Positions 24,055-32,600 of a stretch of 64,000 nt of DNA are shown here, one piece after another; positions within the stretch are counted from its first letter, which is position 1; every line of letters starts with the position of its first letter. The DNA is taken from assembly GCF_044360475.1 (NCBI RefSeq), contig NZ_CP043494.1, forward strand, positions 6,634,001 to 6,698,000, in the 5' to 3' direction. The notes below the pieces were generated by a model. The model did not search any database, was not told the DNA's origin, and saw only the letters and a list, made by a program, of their open reading frames with translations. This DNA is from Archangium minus (GTDB taxonomy: Bacteria; Myxococcota; Myxococcia; Myxococcales; Myxococcaceae). A program made the translations under genes and the position numbers.

Positions 24055-24165
24055 TCATCCCCCGGAAGTGTAACCGGAGCGTTCTAGTACCAGACGCCGC
24101 GCAGCCCAGAAACTGGTGATTTGGGGGCCCTCAGGCTCCATCCTCCTTCGCCCCGGATCTTCTCA

Positions 24166-24460
24166 CTGGAACTGCACCCCGAGAAGACGCGCCTCATCGA
24201 GTTTGGCCGGTATGCGGCTGAATGGAGAAGGAGACGCGGAGAGGGAAAGCCGGAGGCATTCAACTTCCTGGGATTCACGCACCTGTGCGCGAAGACGAAA
24301 AAGGGGAGCTTCTTGCTGATGCGGCGGACGATGCGCAAACGGATGCGGGACAAGCTGCGCGAGGTGAAGACCCGAGTTGCGGCGACGCCAGCATCTGCCC
24401 GTACCAGAACAGGGGCAGTGGCTCGGGAGTGTGGTGCGCGGCTACCTCGCCTATCACGCG
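24166..24460 (+). pseudogene. Group II intron reverse transcriptase/maturase remnant
   Basis: Starting at LELHPEKTRLIEFGRYAAE and continuing through RRRGEGKPEAFNFLGFTH and RRTMRKRMRDKLREVKTRV, this is the region after the catalytic palm of bacterial group II intron reverse transcriptases. At about 24378 the frame shifts, and the other frame continues with VPEQGQWLGSVVRGYLAYHA, which is the next part of the same family. The N-terminal RT domains, including YADD, the endonuclease end and the intron RNA domains V/VI are not present. It is a dead fragment of ~98 codons. Confidence 0.85.
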
Positions 24461-24536
24461 GCCCGAGTCGATGAGGCGAAGGGCCGTCCCTACCGTGACC
24501 ATGCAGGGAGAACCCCTCCAGAAAGGCGCACCAAGG

Positions 24537-24764
24537 CTACTTACTGGGAGGGGGCCGGACGTCCACCTCCGTCCAGCGCAGCCGTTGCTGCAGGGAGTGC
24601 GCCTGGTACGCCAGCAGCGCGTCCTCAGACCCTTGCGCGGGCAGGGCCCCTCTTTTCTCCAGCAGGCGCAGCACCCGATGACGCACCACCCTCAGCAGCT
24701 GCTCCACCTCACCTTGCGTGGGCGGCGGCAACGCCTCGAAGCGCACGCCGCCCTCCCCTGGCAC
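24537..24764 (-). pseudogene. IS91-like (Y2) transposase fragment
   Basis: About 75 codons on the minus strand read VRFEALPPPTQGEVEQLLRV, then HRVLRLLEKRGALP, SEDALLAYQAHSLQQRL and a stop. The RFxxLPPPT-x-EV and RVLRLLxxRG pattern is that of the putative IS91/IS801-type transposases common in myxobacteria. The N-terminal zinc-binding part and the catalytic Tyr domain are absent. Together with the intron fragment 80 bp away it marks a decayed insertion hot spot. Confidence 0.6.
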
Positions 24765-25033
24765 GAAGCACGGTTGTCACCTGACCTGTCCCAGGAGGTG
24801 ACAGCGCGGATGTCCCAGCGGATGCCCTTCTGAGCTCTTTCCAGACTCAAGAGGGAACTGGCGCCCCTCATCTTCAAGGGACCCGGATGGGAAATGGACG
24901 CTGAGGGGTCGTGCGTGCACCTGGCGAGTAGGACGCCCCGGAGGCACCAAGTAGCTCCTGGAAGAAGGGCTCGGCTCCATGCGAACAAGCGCCTCGGGCA
25001 TCAAGCAGGCATGGAGGCCAGAGAGGAGCACGC

Positions 25034-25834
25034 GTGGACGAGAAGAAGACCGATGCGAGCAGCGAGGAGGAACTGGAGCAGTTGGGGCCGTACCTGCTCG
25101 AGGAGCAGGTACCGCAGTCCGATAACAAACAGGGAGAGCTCTACCTGGCCACGCACGAGTCGAGCGGAGCCACGGCCCTGGTGCTCAAACCCTCCGAGGA
25201 GGACAAGGCTCCCCTGAAGGATTGGCGGGTGCTCATTAGTTCTTCGGACGCGGCGCGCTATGTCGCCATGCAGGTGGAGCAGACACCCTGGTCCGTGTCC
25301 CCCGAGAAGCAATCGGTGGAGTCATTGGTGTTCACCTTCGAGGGGGTGCTCGAGGGCGTTCGCCGCATGGCCCGCGCCCTTCCCTCTCCCTCCGAGCCCC
25401 GCCCTCTCTTGCGCCTGGGGCTGAGCCTGACGATCGCCGCCGCGGTGTGTGCCCTGATGTTCGCGCTGGTGCGTCTGGCCTCCGTGCCCCAACCGCCGAG
25501 CGGCCCGGAGCCCCTGGCAAGCACCTCGCTCCCCCCCACGAGCGACGAGGTGTCCACGGTAGCCGGGACTCCGGACCCCTTCGACATCGGTACGCTCGTG
25601 GACACCACGGACGCTGGAGAATCATCCGTGATCGCCCGTCCACTGCCGCGCGAGCCATTCAAAGGCCAGAAGCGCCCTCCCTGCACCCGCTACGCCGAGG
25701 TGGAGCTCATCGGTGCCTGCTGGACGCCGCACGAGTTGAAAGCCCCATGCCCGGACGTGCTCTACGAGTACCAGGGCAAGTGCTACGTGCCCGCCTTCAG
25801 CGCGAAGCCACCGCCCCAGTCGCTCGGGCAGTGA
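25034..25834 (+). CDS. Myxobacterial membrane protein of unknown function
   Basis: A 266-residue protein starting at GTG 25034 with GAGAGGAG five bases upstream. An acidic N-terminus (EEELEQLGPYLLEEQVPQ) leads into GELYLATHESSGATALVLKP, which looks like the start of a kinase N-lobe: a YLLEE...GELYLA strand pair and an A-x-VLK-like strand. It is far too short to be a kinase. One membrane helix follows (RLGLSLTIAAAVCALMFAL, ~135-155). The outer part carries three CxnC-like cysteines and the ending PCPDVLYEYQGKCYVP. A kinase-derived sensor or a kinase-associated membrane protein is possible. I do not assign a function. Confidence 0.65.
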   Translation: MDEKKTDASSEEELEQLGPYLLEEQVPQSDNKQGELYLATHESSGATALVLKPSEEDKAPLKDWRVLISSSDAARYVAMQVEQTPWSVSPEKQSVESLVFTFEGVLEGVRRMARALPSPSEPRPLLRLGLSLTIAAAVCALMFALVRLASVPQPPSGPEPLASTSLPPTSDEVSTVAGTPDPFDIGTLVDTTDAGESSVIARPLPREPFKGQKRPPCTRYAEVELIGACWTPHELKAPCPDVLYEYQGKCYVPAFSAKPPPQSLGQ

Positions 25835-26048
25835 GTGACCCGGAGCCCCTCGCCGACGGGCAGGACATTCCAATATGCCGAGCACGGTCCAGGAGTCGCG
25901 GCTGGCCAGGTGTTCAGCGCTCGCGAGCGCCGGCGGCGGCTCGGCGGAGAACTGGAAGCCACGCCCCAGCTGGAGGATGGTTCGGTCGAGGTACTGTTTC
26001 ACGGCGCTCATTTCTGCGTGCTGTGCACGACGGATTGCAGCTCTTCGA

Positions 26049-26339
26049 TCACCCCAGGCTCTCACGGACCAGCGAACTCCCGTCGACCGGGCATTCGAGA
26101 GTCGGCAGGTGACCGGCCCACGGGAGGACGGTGTGCTGAGACCGGGGCAACGACGCCGTCAGCAGCCTCGCGCTCTCGGCGAAGTACGGCGAATCATGAG
26201 CGCCCGAGAACAGGCTGACCGGGGCCGCGATCCGTGACGGGTCGACCGCGACGTCGTCGACCTCCACCCCCTGTATCCCGTCCTGGAGTTCGAAGATCTG
26301 ACGCTGCATCGTCCTGAGGAGTTCTCGGGCTTCCTTCAT
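26049..26339 (-). pseudogene. Alpha/beta hydrolase C-terminal fragment
   Basis: Reading leftwards from 26339, ~96 codons give KEARELLRTMQRQIFELQDG, then IAAPVSLFSGAHDSPYF (the Asp-bearing strand and loop), then HTVLPWAGHLPTLECP (the catalytic His loop). This is a normal C-terminal quarter of an alpha/beta hydrolase. The nucleophile region is missing. At its 5' side the frame runs straight into the LysR fragment, so the two were joined by a deletion or recombination near 26336-26340. Confidence 0.7.
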
Positions 26340-26610
26340 GCGCCATGATGCTGCGGGCCAGCGCCACGCCCTGCCCGTCGATTGCCGCTTGCAGCACGGC
26401 AGCGGAGTTGTTGATACGCAGGCCTCGCTTCGTGTCGACGTCCCTTGCGCCCGCCTTCTCGAGCCAGGCCTCCCACGTGGCGAATCCCAAGCGGGCATCC
26501 ACGGACCGGTCGTGGATGAGCCGTAGGCCGGCCAGGTCCGACGGCCGGCGCGGACGGCGACTCTGCCGCAGGAGGGCAGGCGAGCAAACGGGATAGACCT
26601 CCTCGTCCAA
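26336..26610 (-). pseudogene. LysR-type regulator fragment (substrate-binding domain)
   Basis: From 26610 leftwards: DEEVYPVCSPALLRQSRRPR, DLAGLRLIHD, WEAWLEKAGARDVDTKRG, then NNSAAVLQAAIDGQGVALAR. This is the middle of the effector-binding domain of a GcvA-like LysR regulator. The winged-HTH N-terminus is absent: an in-frame stop lies just upstream of 26610. The C-terminal ~50 residues are replaced by hydrolase sequence. It is non-functional as a regulator. Confidence 0.75.
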
Positions 26611-26614
26611 GAAG

Positions 26615-26794
26615 GAGCAGGTTCACAGTGCGCTCCAGGGGTTCAACGGATTCCATCCGCTCGGCCGCGTGGGTCGCGCAGAGGATGTTGCGCAAACCAT
26701 TGCCCATCTGCTGTCGAACGAGACATCGTGGGTCACCGGCGCAATCTGGGATGTTGACGGCGGCGTCATGGCAGGACGCAACAAGTACAGCTGA
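26615..26794 (+). pseudogene. Short-chain dehydrogenase C-terminal fragment
   Basis: The plus strand reads EQVHSALQGFNGFHPLGRVG, then RAEDVAQTIAHLLSNETSWV and TGAIWDVDGGVMAGRNKYS to TGA at 26792-26794. This is the C-terminal ~60 residues of an SDR, with the HPLGRVGxxEDVA and VTGAIWDVDGG signatures. No Tyr-x3-Lys catalytic part exists upstream. The fragment abuts the oppositely oriented LysR fragment, as expected if a divergent LysR-SDR pair lost its shared central region. Confidence 0.8.
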
Positions 26795-26865
26795 CCCTTC
26801 CTCGATGCCGCGACCCGCGGCGTGGCGGCCGCGCTGGCGGCGCCGAGCCCATGAAAGGGGCAACC

Positions 26866-26913
26866 ATGACCAGGAATCGTTCGATGGTGCTGACGATGAC
26901 GGGGGGGCGCTAA
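26866..26913 (+). CDS. Possible 15-codon leader ORF coupled to the methyltransferase gene
   Basis: ATG 26866 preceded by AAAGGGG opens a 15-codon frame (MTRNRSMVLTMTGGR) whose TAA overlaps the ATG of the next gene (TAATG). It could be a leader peptide, the stump of a lost upstream gene, or a true earlier start of the methyltransferase with a one-base frame error. The third option is suggested because MVLTMTGGR is a plausible N-terminal extension. Confidence 0.3.
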   Translation: MTRNRSMVLTMTGGR

Positions 26914-27869
26914 TGGGACTCCTGGCGAGACACGCACCGTTCCTCCGTGCCCTGCTCGAGGCGCCGCTGCTGCTGGCCGAAGGCTCTGTGGTCGAGCGCC
27001 TGCGCCGCCACCCTGCCGGACTGCTGGACCCGCACGTGGCCAACGCGGGCCTCCTCTTCAGGCCGGAGGGGCGCGAGGCGCTCGCCGGCATCTACCGCGA
27101 CTACCGTGACATCGGCCTGCGCCACGGCCTGCCCACCCTCCTCCTCACGCCCACCTGGCGCGCGAACGCGGAGCGGCTCGCGCGCGCGGGCCTCGCCGGC
27201 CGGGACGTCTTCGGCGAGGCGGTGGGGCTGCTGGCGGGCCTGCGCGACGAGGTCGGCGACCGGGGCGCAGACGTCTTCATCGGCGGGCTCGTCGGGTGTC
27301 GCGGGGACGCCTACCAGCCCGCGGAGGCCCTGCCGCGCGAGGAGGCGGCGGCGTTCCACGCGCCGCACGTAGAGGCGCTCGCGCGCGCGGAGGTGGACTT
27401 CCTCGTGGCCCAGGCGCTGCCGGCCCTCTCGGAGGCCGAGGGCCTGGCGCTCGCGATGGCGCGCACGGGGGCGCCGTTCCTCTTGAGCTTCGTTTTGCGT
27501 CCCACCGGGGCGCTGCTCGACGGCACCCCGCTGGGTGAGGCCGTGGCGCAGCTCGACGCCCTGCCCGGCGCGCGCCCGACGGCGTACATGGTGAACTGCG
27601 TCCACCCCTCCGTCTTTCGCGAGGGGATGGCGCGCCAGCTGGCGGCCTGGCCCTCACTCGGCGAGCGCGTGGTCGGCTTGCAGGCCAACACCTCCCGCCT
27701 CTCACCCGAGGAGCTCGACGGGCGGGCGGAGCTCGACAGCGAGCCCCCGGACGCCTTCGCGCGGGAGATGGCCCGCGTGCGCGCGGAACTCGGCACGCGC
27801 CTGCTCGGCGGATGCTGTGGCACCGACGAGCGGCATATCGCCACGCTCGCCGGCGTCCTCACGGGCTGA
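26913..27869 (+). CDS. Homocysteine S-methyltransferase family protein
   Basis: A 318-residue TIM-barrel protein. The first strand has LLLAEGSVVERLRR, a variant of the family's ILDGGxxTxL. Zinc ligands are the Cys of YMVNCVHP and the Cys pair in LLGGCCGTDERHI near the C-terminus, so the metal site is complete. The family moves a methyl group from S-methylmethionine, betaine or similar donors to homocysteine, giving methionine in the cytoplasm. The barrel opening is less conserved than in MmuM, so donor and acceptor are uncertain. ATG 26913 overlaps the stop of a short leader frame. It is a single gene, downstream of the gene-remnant zone. Confidence 0.85.
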   Translation: MGLLARHAPFLRALLEAPLLLAEGSVVERLRRHPAGLLDPHVANAGLLFRPEGREALAGIYRDYRDIGLRHGLPTLLLTPTWRANAERLARAGLAGRDVFGEAVGLLAGLRDEVGDRGADVFIGGLVGCRGDAYQPAEALPREEAAAFHAPHVEALARAEVDFLVAQALPALSEAEGLALAMARTGAPFLLSFVLRPTGALLDGTPLGEAVAQLDALPGARPTAYMVNCVHPSVFREGMARQLAAWPSLGERVVGLQANTSRLSPEELDGRAELDSEPPDAFAREMARVRAELGTRLLGGCCGTDERHIATLAGVLTG

Positions 27870-27981
27870 CGCCAGGGCCTTCAGGTTCCGGGCTGTCGAT
27901 GTTTATCGCGTGGAAGTCCAGGTTGTATTATTTTTCCTGGATGCACGGACTCCATGGGAACCGTCAGCGAGGCGCTCGCCC

Positions 27982-28368
27982 ATGATGAAGATTCGCGATG
28001 CGCAAGTCAGGGTCCTCGAGCGGACCCGCTTCCAGCAGTTCGTCCTGGAGATGATGACCCACCTGCGCACCCATTTCCCGGAAGAGCTGGCGTCACTGCC
28101 CGACTGGGAGCTGGGAGAGGAAATCGAGGGCTGTCTTGGCCGCGCGGCCACGTATGGCATCACCTCGCGTCGGGACTGCGCTCGCTATCTGGCACTCGCG
28201 GCGTGCTTTGGGTGGTCTTTCGACACCGAGCTGAAATGGCCCGCCCAGATGCTCCAGGATCCGACGAGCAGCCCGAGCGTGCGGCTGGAGCGCGTTCATG
28301 AGCGCTGCCTCCAGCGGCTCGACCAGGAAGCCACGACGTCCGCCTACCGGCGAGAGCTAGGGCTATGA
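27982..28368 (+). CDS. Small helical protein of an effector-type operon
   Basis: A 128-residue soluble protein: MKIRDAQVRVLERTRFQQFV, then THLRTHFPEELASL, then GRAATYGITSRRDCARYLAL and FGWSFDTELKWPAQML. It is predicted to be all helical. I recognise the RAATYGITxxRDxxxYL...FGxxFDT pattern as one that recurs in short genes beside VgrG/PAAR or LysM-containing proteins of type VI secretion loci, but I know no assigned function. The start is ATG 27982 or 27985. Its TGA overlaps the ATG of the LysM gene (ATGA), so the two are made together. Adaptor, chaperone or immunity roles are all possible. Confidence 0.65.
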   Translation: MMKIRDAQVRVLERTRFQQFVLEMMTHLRTHFPEELASLPDWELGEEIEGCLGRAATYGITSRRDCARYLALAACFGWSFDTELKWPAQMLQDPTSSPSVRLERVHERCLQRLDQEATTSAYRRELGL

Positions 28369-29585
28369 GCATGTCTCCTCCCAAGGGCCACTTCGAGTTC
28401 ACCCCCACGCACGAGCACTCGCACACCCTCGGAGGTGGCACCGAGACGGCCTCGCCCGAGGTCCTCGGCCGGCCGGGAGAACTACCGGAGGACCTGCTTC
28501 GGAGGTGGCGCACGAGCTTCGGTCCCCACGAGGACTGGAAGCACGAGGAACCCGACGCGAAGGATGATGCGGCCCGAGAGCGTGCCGCCCGCCTCCGGGC
28601 GGCGGACGCCGCGGCCTCCACGCTGGAAGGCGAGGCGGGCAATACCATCCAGCGCTGCGAGCGGAAGCCGCCGAACAGCGCGCTCGAGGTGGTGCTCACC
28701 GGGGAGGAAGGCCCCGTCGCGGGAGCCCTCGTCGAGCTGCGCCGCAAGGGGAAGGACGGCATCCTCGCCCTGCGCTCCAACTCGCAGGGCCGGGTCCGCT
28801 TCGAGGGACTGCTCGACTCCGACGCCCATCAGGTGCGGGTGCTGGGCGTCGGCGCCTGGTCGCTCGAAGGCACCCGGCCGCTTCCGGAGGGCCGTGAAGC
28901 GTCGGCCTACAATGCGGTGTGGAGCCCTCCACCCGCCGGGACGGAGCAGCACGAGGTGGCACAGGGCGAGTGCCTCTGGACGCTTGCCGTCCGTTTCGGC
29001 GTCGACTCGCGAACCTTGTGGGACGGCAACCCCGGCCTTCACCAGGGCGAGCGCAGCCCCAACATCCTGGCTCCCGGGGACATTGTGTCCGTCCCTCCGA
29101 GCCCGAAGACCCTCGTGGACGTCAGCACGGGGCAGGAGGTCCGGCTGCGCTGCGAGCCGGCCGAGGCGCGAGCTCGCTTGCGCTTCCAGGGCGTGGACGG
29201 GGCCGCGCGTTCCGAGATTCGCTTCCTCGCCAAGGTCGTCACGGCCGACGGGACGGAGCACGTCTGGACCGGGAAGACGAACGGCGACGGCGCACTCGAC
29301 GAGGCCGTCCCGGCCGATGCGGTGTCGCTGGAGCTCACGCTGGCCACCCGCCCCCACCCCGAGACCTACCACTTCCGCTTCGCTCACCTCGACCCGCTCG
29401 AGACGATATCCGGCGTGCAGGGGCGGCTCTTCAATCTCGGGTTCTGGTGCGGCTCGGAGCGTGACGAGGTGGGCCCGCTGACGCGCCGGGCGCTCCGTGA
29501 GTTCCAGAAGAAGTACGGCCTGGGCATCACGGGCGAAATCGATGGGCCAACCCGCGCGCGGCTCGCGCAGCTGTACTCGGCTTGA
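28365..29585 (+). CDS. LysM and peptidoglycan-binding domain protein
   Basis: A 406-residue protein without a signal peptide. The N-terminal ~100 residues are charged and low in structure. A beta-sandwich follows (~102-180; VLTGEEGPVAGALVELRRKG, GRVRFEGLL), the pattern of carboxypeptidase-regulatory-like domains. A LysM is present at ~185-232 (HEVAQGECLWTLAVRFGVD, then GDIVSVP). A further beta domain precedes the C-terminal PG_binding_1 domain (~343-403, GVQGRLFNLGFWCG, LREFQKKYGL, ITGEIDGPT). A cytoplasmic protein carrying two wall-binding modules is typical of cargo or adaptor proteins of contractile secretion systems. It lies between the small helical gene and the TIG-PLD gene, 46 bp before the latter. 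Confidence 0.85.
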   Translation: MSMSPPKGHFEFTPTHEHSHTLGGGTETASPEVLGRPGELPEDLLRRWRTSFGPHEDWKHEEPDAKDDAARERAARLRAADAAASTLEGEAGNTIQRCERKPPNSALEVVLTGEEGPVAGALVELRRKGKDGILALRSNSQGRVRFEGLLDSDAHQVRVLGVGAWSLEGTRPLPEGREASAYNAVWSPPPAGTEQHEVAQGECLWTLAVRFGVDSRTLWDGNPGLHQGERSPNILAPGDIVSVPPSPKTLVDVSTGQEVRLRCEPAEARARLRFQGVDGAARSEIRFLAKVVTADGTEHVWTGKTNGDGALDEAVPADAVSLELTLATRPHPETYHFRFAHLDPLETISGVQGRLFNLGFWCGSERDEVGPLTRRALREFQKKYGLGITGEIDGPTRARLAQLYSA

Positions 29586-29631
29586 AGTATCGACCGTCCC
29601 CCAACTCGACGCAGTTTCATCGGAGGCGATT

Positions 29632-32600
29632 TTGGCACTCACCGTCACGAACGCAGTCCCAGCTTTCGACAGAGCCAGCGGCGGCGAGCGCATCACCCTC
29701 ACGGGGACGGACTTCGCCAGGTCGGTCCGCGTCAAGTTCGGGGACGTGAAGGCGACGAAGGTGGAGCGCGTCAATTCGACAACCCTGATTGCCACAGCGC
29801 CGGCACAGCTGGTGGCCGGCCCCGTCACCATCACCGTGACGAACGACCCTGGCTACCTCTACGACGGTGGGCCCACCGCCGCGTGTGGCACTCCCTTTCG
29901 CTACTACCCCCACATCAAGAGCATCGATTCGCACCTGCTGCCCACCGCGGGCGGCGCCGTGACGATTCATGGCGAAGGCTTTCCCGTGGGAGCCCAGGTC
30001 CAGGTTCGCAGTCCCGGTGTTGGCAGCATCGACGCGCTGATGGTGACCCGTGTCTCGGCCACGCGCATCACTTGCACCCTTCAGCAGCATCCGCTCGGCC
30101 CCGCCGAGGTCTGCGTGCTGATTCCGGGCGACCTCGTGGCCTACGGCTTCGGCATCCGTTTCTGTGAGCCGATGATCCACTCGATTTCCCCGGGACGCGT
30201 CAGGCCTGGGGGTGGCACGCAGGTGACCATCACCGGGCAATATTTCGTGCACAACTCGGCGGTCACCTTCAATGGCATGGCCGCCGCCGCCGTGGCCTTC
30301 ACCTCGTCGAAGGAGCTGCGGGTCCACACGCCCGCGCATCCAGCAGGGCCCGTCCAGGTCGTGGTGACGAACCCCGCCCTGGGCGCCGTGGTGGGGGTGT
30401 CGCCAGCCCCAGTGGTGGGGGCCTCCAGCGGGATCCTGGATGCTTTCGAGTTTGGTGCCTCGGAGGTCGTCAGCATCGACCCCCCCAGAGGGCCCGTGGC
30501 GGGAGGGACGCAGGTCACCATCAAGGGGCGCGGGCTGCTCACGCTCGCGGTGAACGGAGTGCAGATTGGCGGCGCGGCGGTCAATGCGCTCCTCGTGGAC
30601 GAGAAGACGGTCACCGCGACGACGCCGGCGTTCGCGCCTGGACCGGTCAACGTCTCGGTCCAGAACAGCCTCGGCGACCCGGTGGCGGTCCTGGCCAATG
30701 GCTTCACCTTCGTCCCGCGTGCGACCGTCACGGCCGTGGACCCCGCGCAAGGCCCCGAGGGCACCGAGGTCACCATTCAAGGGACGAGCTTCGAGAAGGG
30801 CGCGGAGGTCCGGTTCGGAGGCGAAGACGCCACCGACATCAAGGTCCTCTCCCCCACCGCGATACGCTGCAAGGTCCCCGCCCATGCCCATGGCGCGGTC
30901 GACGTGGAGGTGCAGAACGACGGCGGCGACACGGGCACGCTCGTCAATGGCTACACGTACACCGGCTTCCGGGTGGAGCCCCGGCGCGGGCTTCCCGCCG
31001 GTGGGGAGAACGTCACCATCCACATGCCGTTCCTCCCCCCACCCGGCGCGGCGGTGACCTTCGACGGCACCGCGGCCGCATCCGCCGCGGGACCGGACTT
31101 CGTGGTCACCACGCCTGCCCACGCCGTGGGCCTGGTGGACATCGACGTCGACGGTGAGACGCTGATGGACGGCTTCGAGTATGCCGCCATCACGAAGGTA
31201 GAGCCGAACGCCGGTCCGCCCGGGACCACCGTGAACATCCATGGCGCGGGCTTCGATGGCACCACCGCGGTGAGCTTCGGTGGGGTCGCCGCCGCGCCCG
31301 TGACCATCATCTCCGCCAACCAGCTCAGAGTCGCCAGCCCGGTGCACGCCATGGGCCCGGTGGACGTCGTCGTCACCCAATCCGGTGCCGGCACCTTCAC
31401 CCAGGGCTACACGTTCCAGCCCGCGGCGACCGTCACAGCGGTCGAGCCCGCGACGGGAACGAGCGCGGGCGGCACGGACATCACCGTCACCGGAACCGGC
31501 TTCGTGAAGGGCGCTGGCGTCTTCATCGCGGGCGTGGCCGCGACGAACGTCGAGGTCATCTCCCCCACCACCCTCACCGCCAGGACACCGGCCGCGGCGG
31601 TGGGCCCTCCGTTCGCGGCCGTCAATGTGTCCGTCCTCAACCCCGGCGCCGGCGGCCCGAGCGTTGGCAACAACCTCTGGACCTATCGGAATCCGCCCAC
31701 CGTCACCGCGAACGCGCAGCCCGCGCAGGGCCCCGACACCGGCGGACGCGCCATCACCGTCACCGGAGCCGACTTCCTCCCGGACGCGAAGGTCCTCGTC
31801 GATGGGCAGGAGGCGGCGGACGTCGAGGTGGTCAATGCCACCACGCTGCGCTGCCGCGTACCCGCGCACGCCGCCGGTCCGGTCTCACTCGCGGTACAGA
31901 ACCCGGGAGACCCCACGCCCGGCCCCATCCGGGCGAATGCCTTCACCTACGTCGTCGATCCCCACACCTCGACGGGAGGCAACTTCGCGCAGTTCCTCCT
32001 GGACGGAGAGAACTTCTTCGGCTTCCTCGAGTACGGGTTCGAGCAGGTGCGCCAGGCCCCGCCGGACCCGAAGGGGCTCACGTACGTCCGCCTCGCCTAC
32101 TGGAACGCGCACGATGACGTCACCATCGGAGGCCGGGCCGTCTTCGGGCACCCCAACCACCGGCTCCTTCACGCCATCGAACGGGTCGTCCGGGCAGGAC
32201 ATCACGTCGAGGTCATCCTGTGGCGCCCCAATGCCCTTGAGAGCAAGGTCGACATGGGCCGCGGGGTGTTCAGCTCCAACGCGGACATGGCGAAGCACCT
32301 CTATGACATGGATGTCGCCATGGCGGCCGTGGAGGGCGCCGGACGGGTTCGCGTCTACTTCGAACACTCGGAGGGAGAGACGGGCTCCTCCATCCACCAG
32401 AAGATTGCCATCTTCTCCATCCGAGGCATCCGTCACGCGGTCATTGGCGGCCTGAACCTGTCGAACGCCTACTTCGCGGCGCCCGACCATTCGTTCCCAC
32501 CACTCGCCAACCAATGCCAGCCCTGGCACGACGCCGCCATCTACATCCGGGGCCCGGCCACGGATGACGTCGAGCGCGAGTGGATGCGGCGCTGGCGCAG

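Noticed and set aside
22156..24087. A 643-codon plus-strand frame opposite the phosphoesterase-GTPase gene
   Set aside because: An antisense shadow: the minus-strand product has every catalytic motif, while this translation has no recognisable fold.
24480..24540. Group II intron 3' end with domains V and VI
   Set aside because: No domain V hairpin with the catalytic AGC triad or bulged domain VI could be found after the reverse-transcriptase fragment.
25622..26065. A minus-strand frame (SAVKQYLDRTILQLGRGFQF...) as a real gene
   Set aside because: It overlaps the end of the unknown membrane-protein gene, has no clear start or family, and probably is either a fragment or chance coding in the scar zone.
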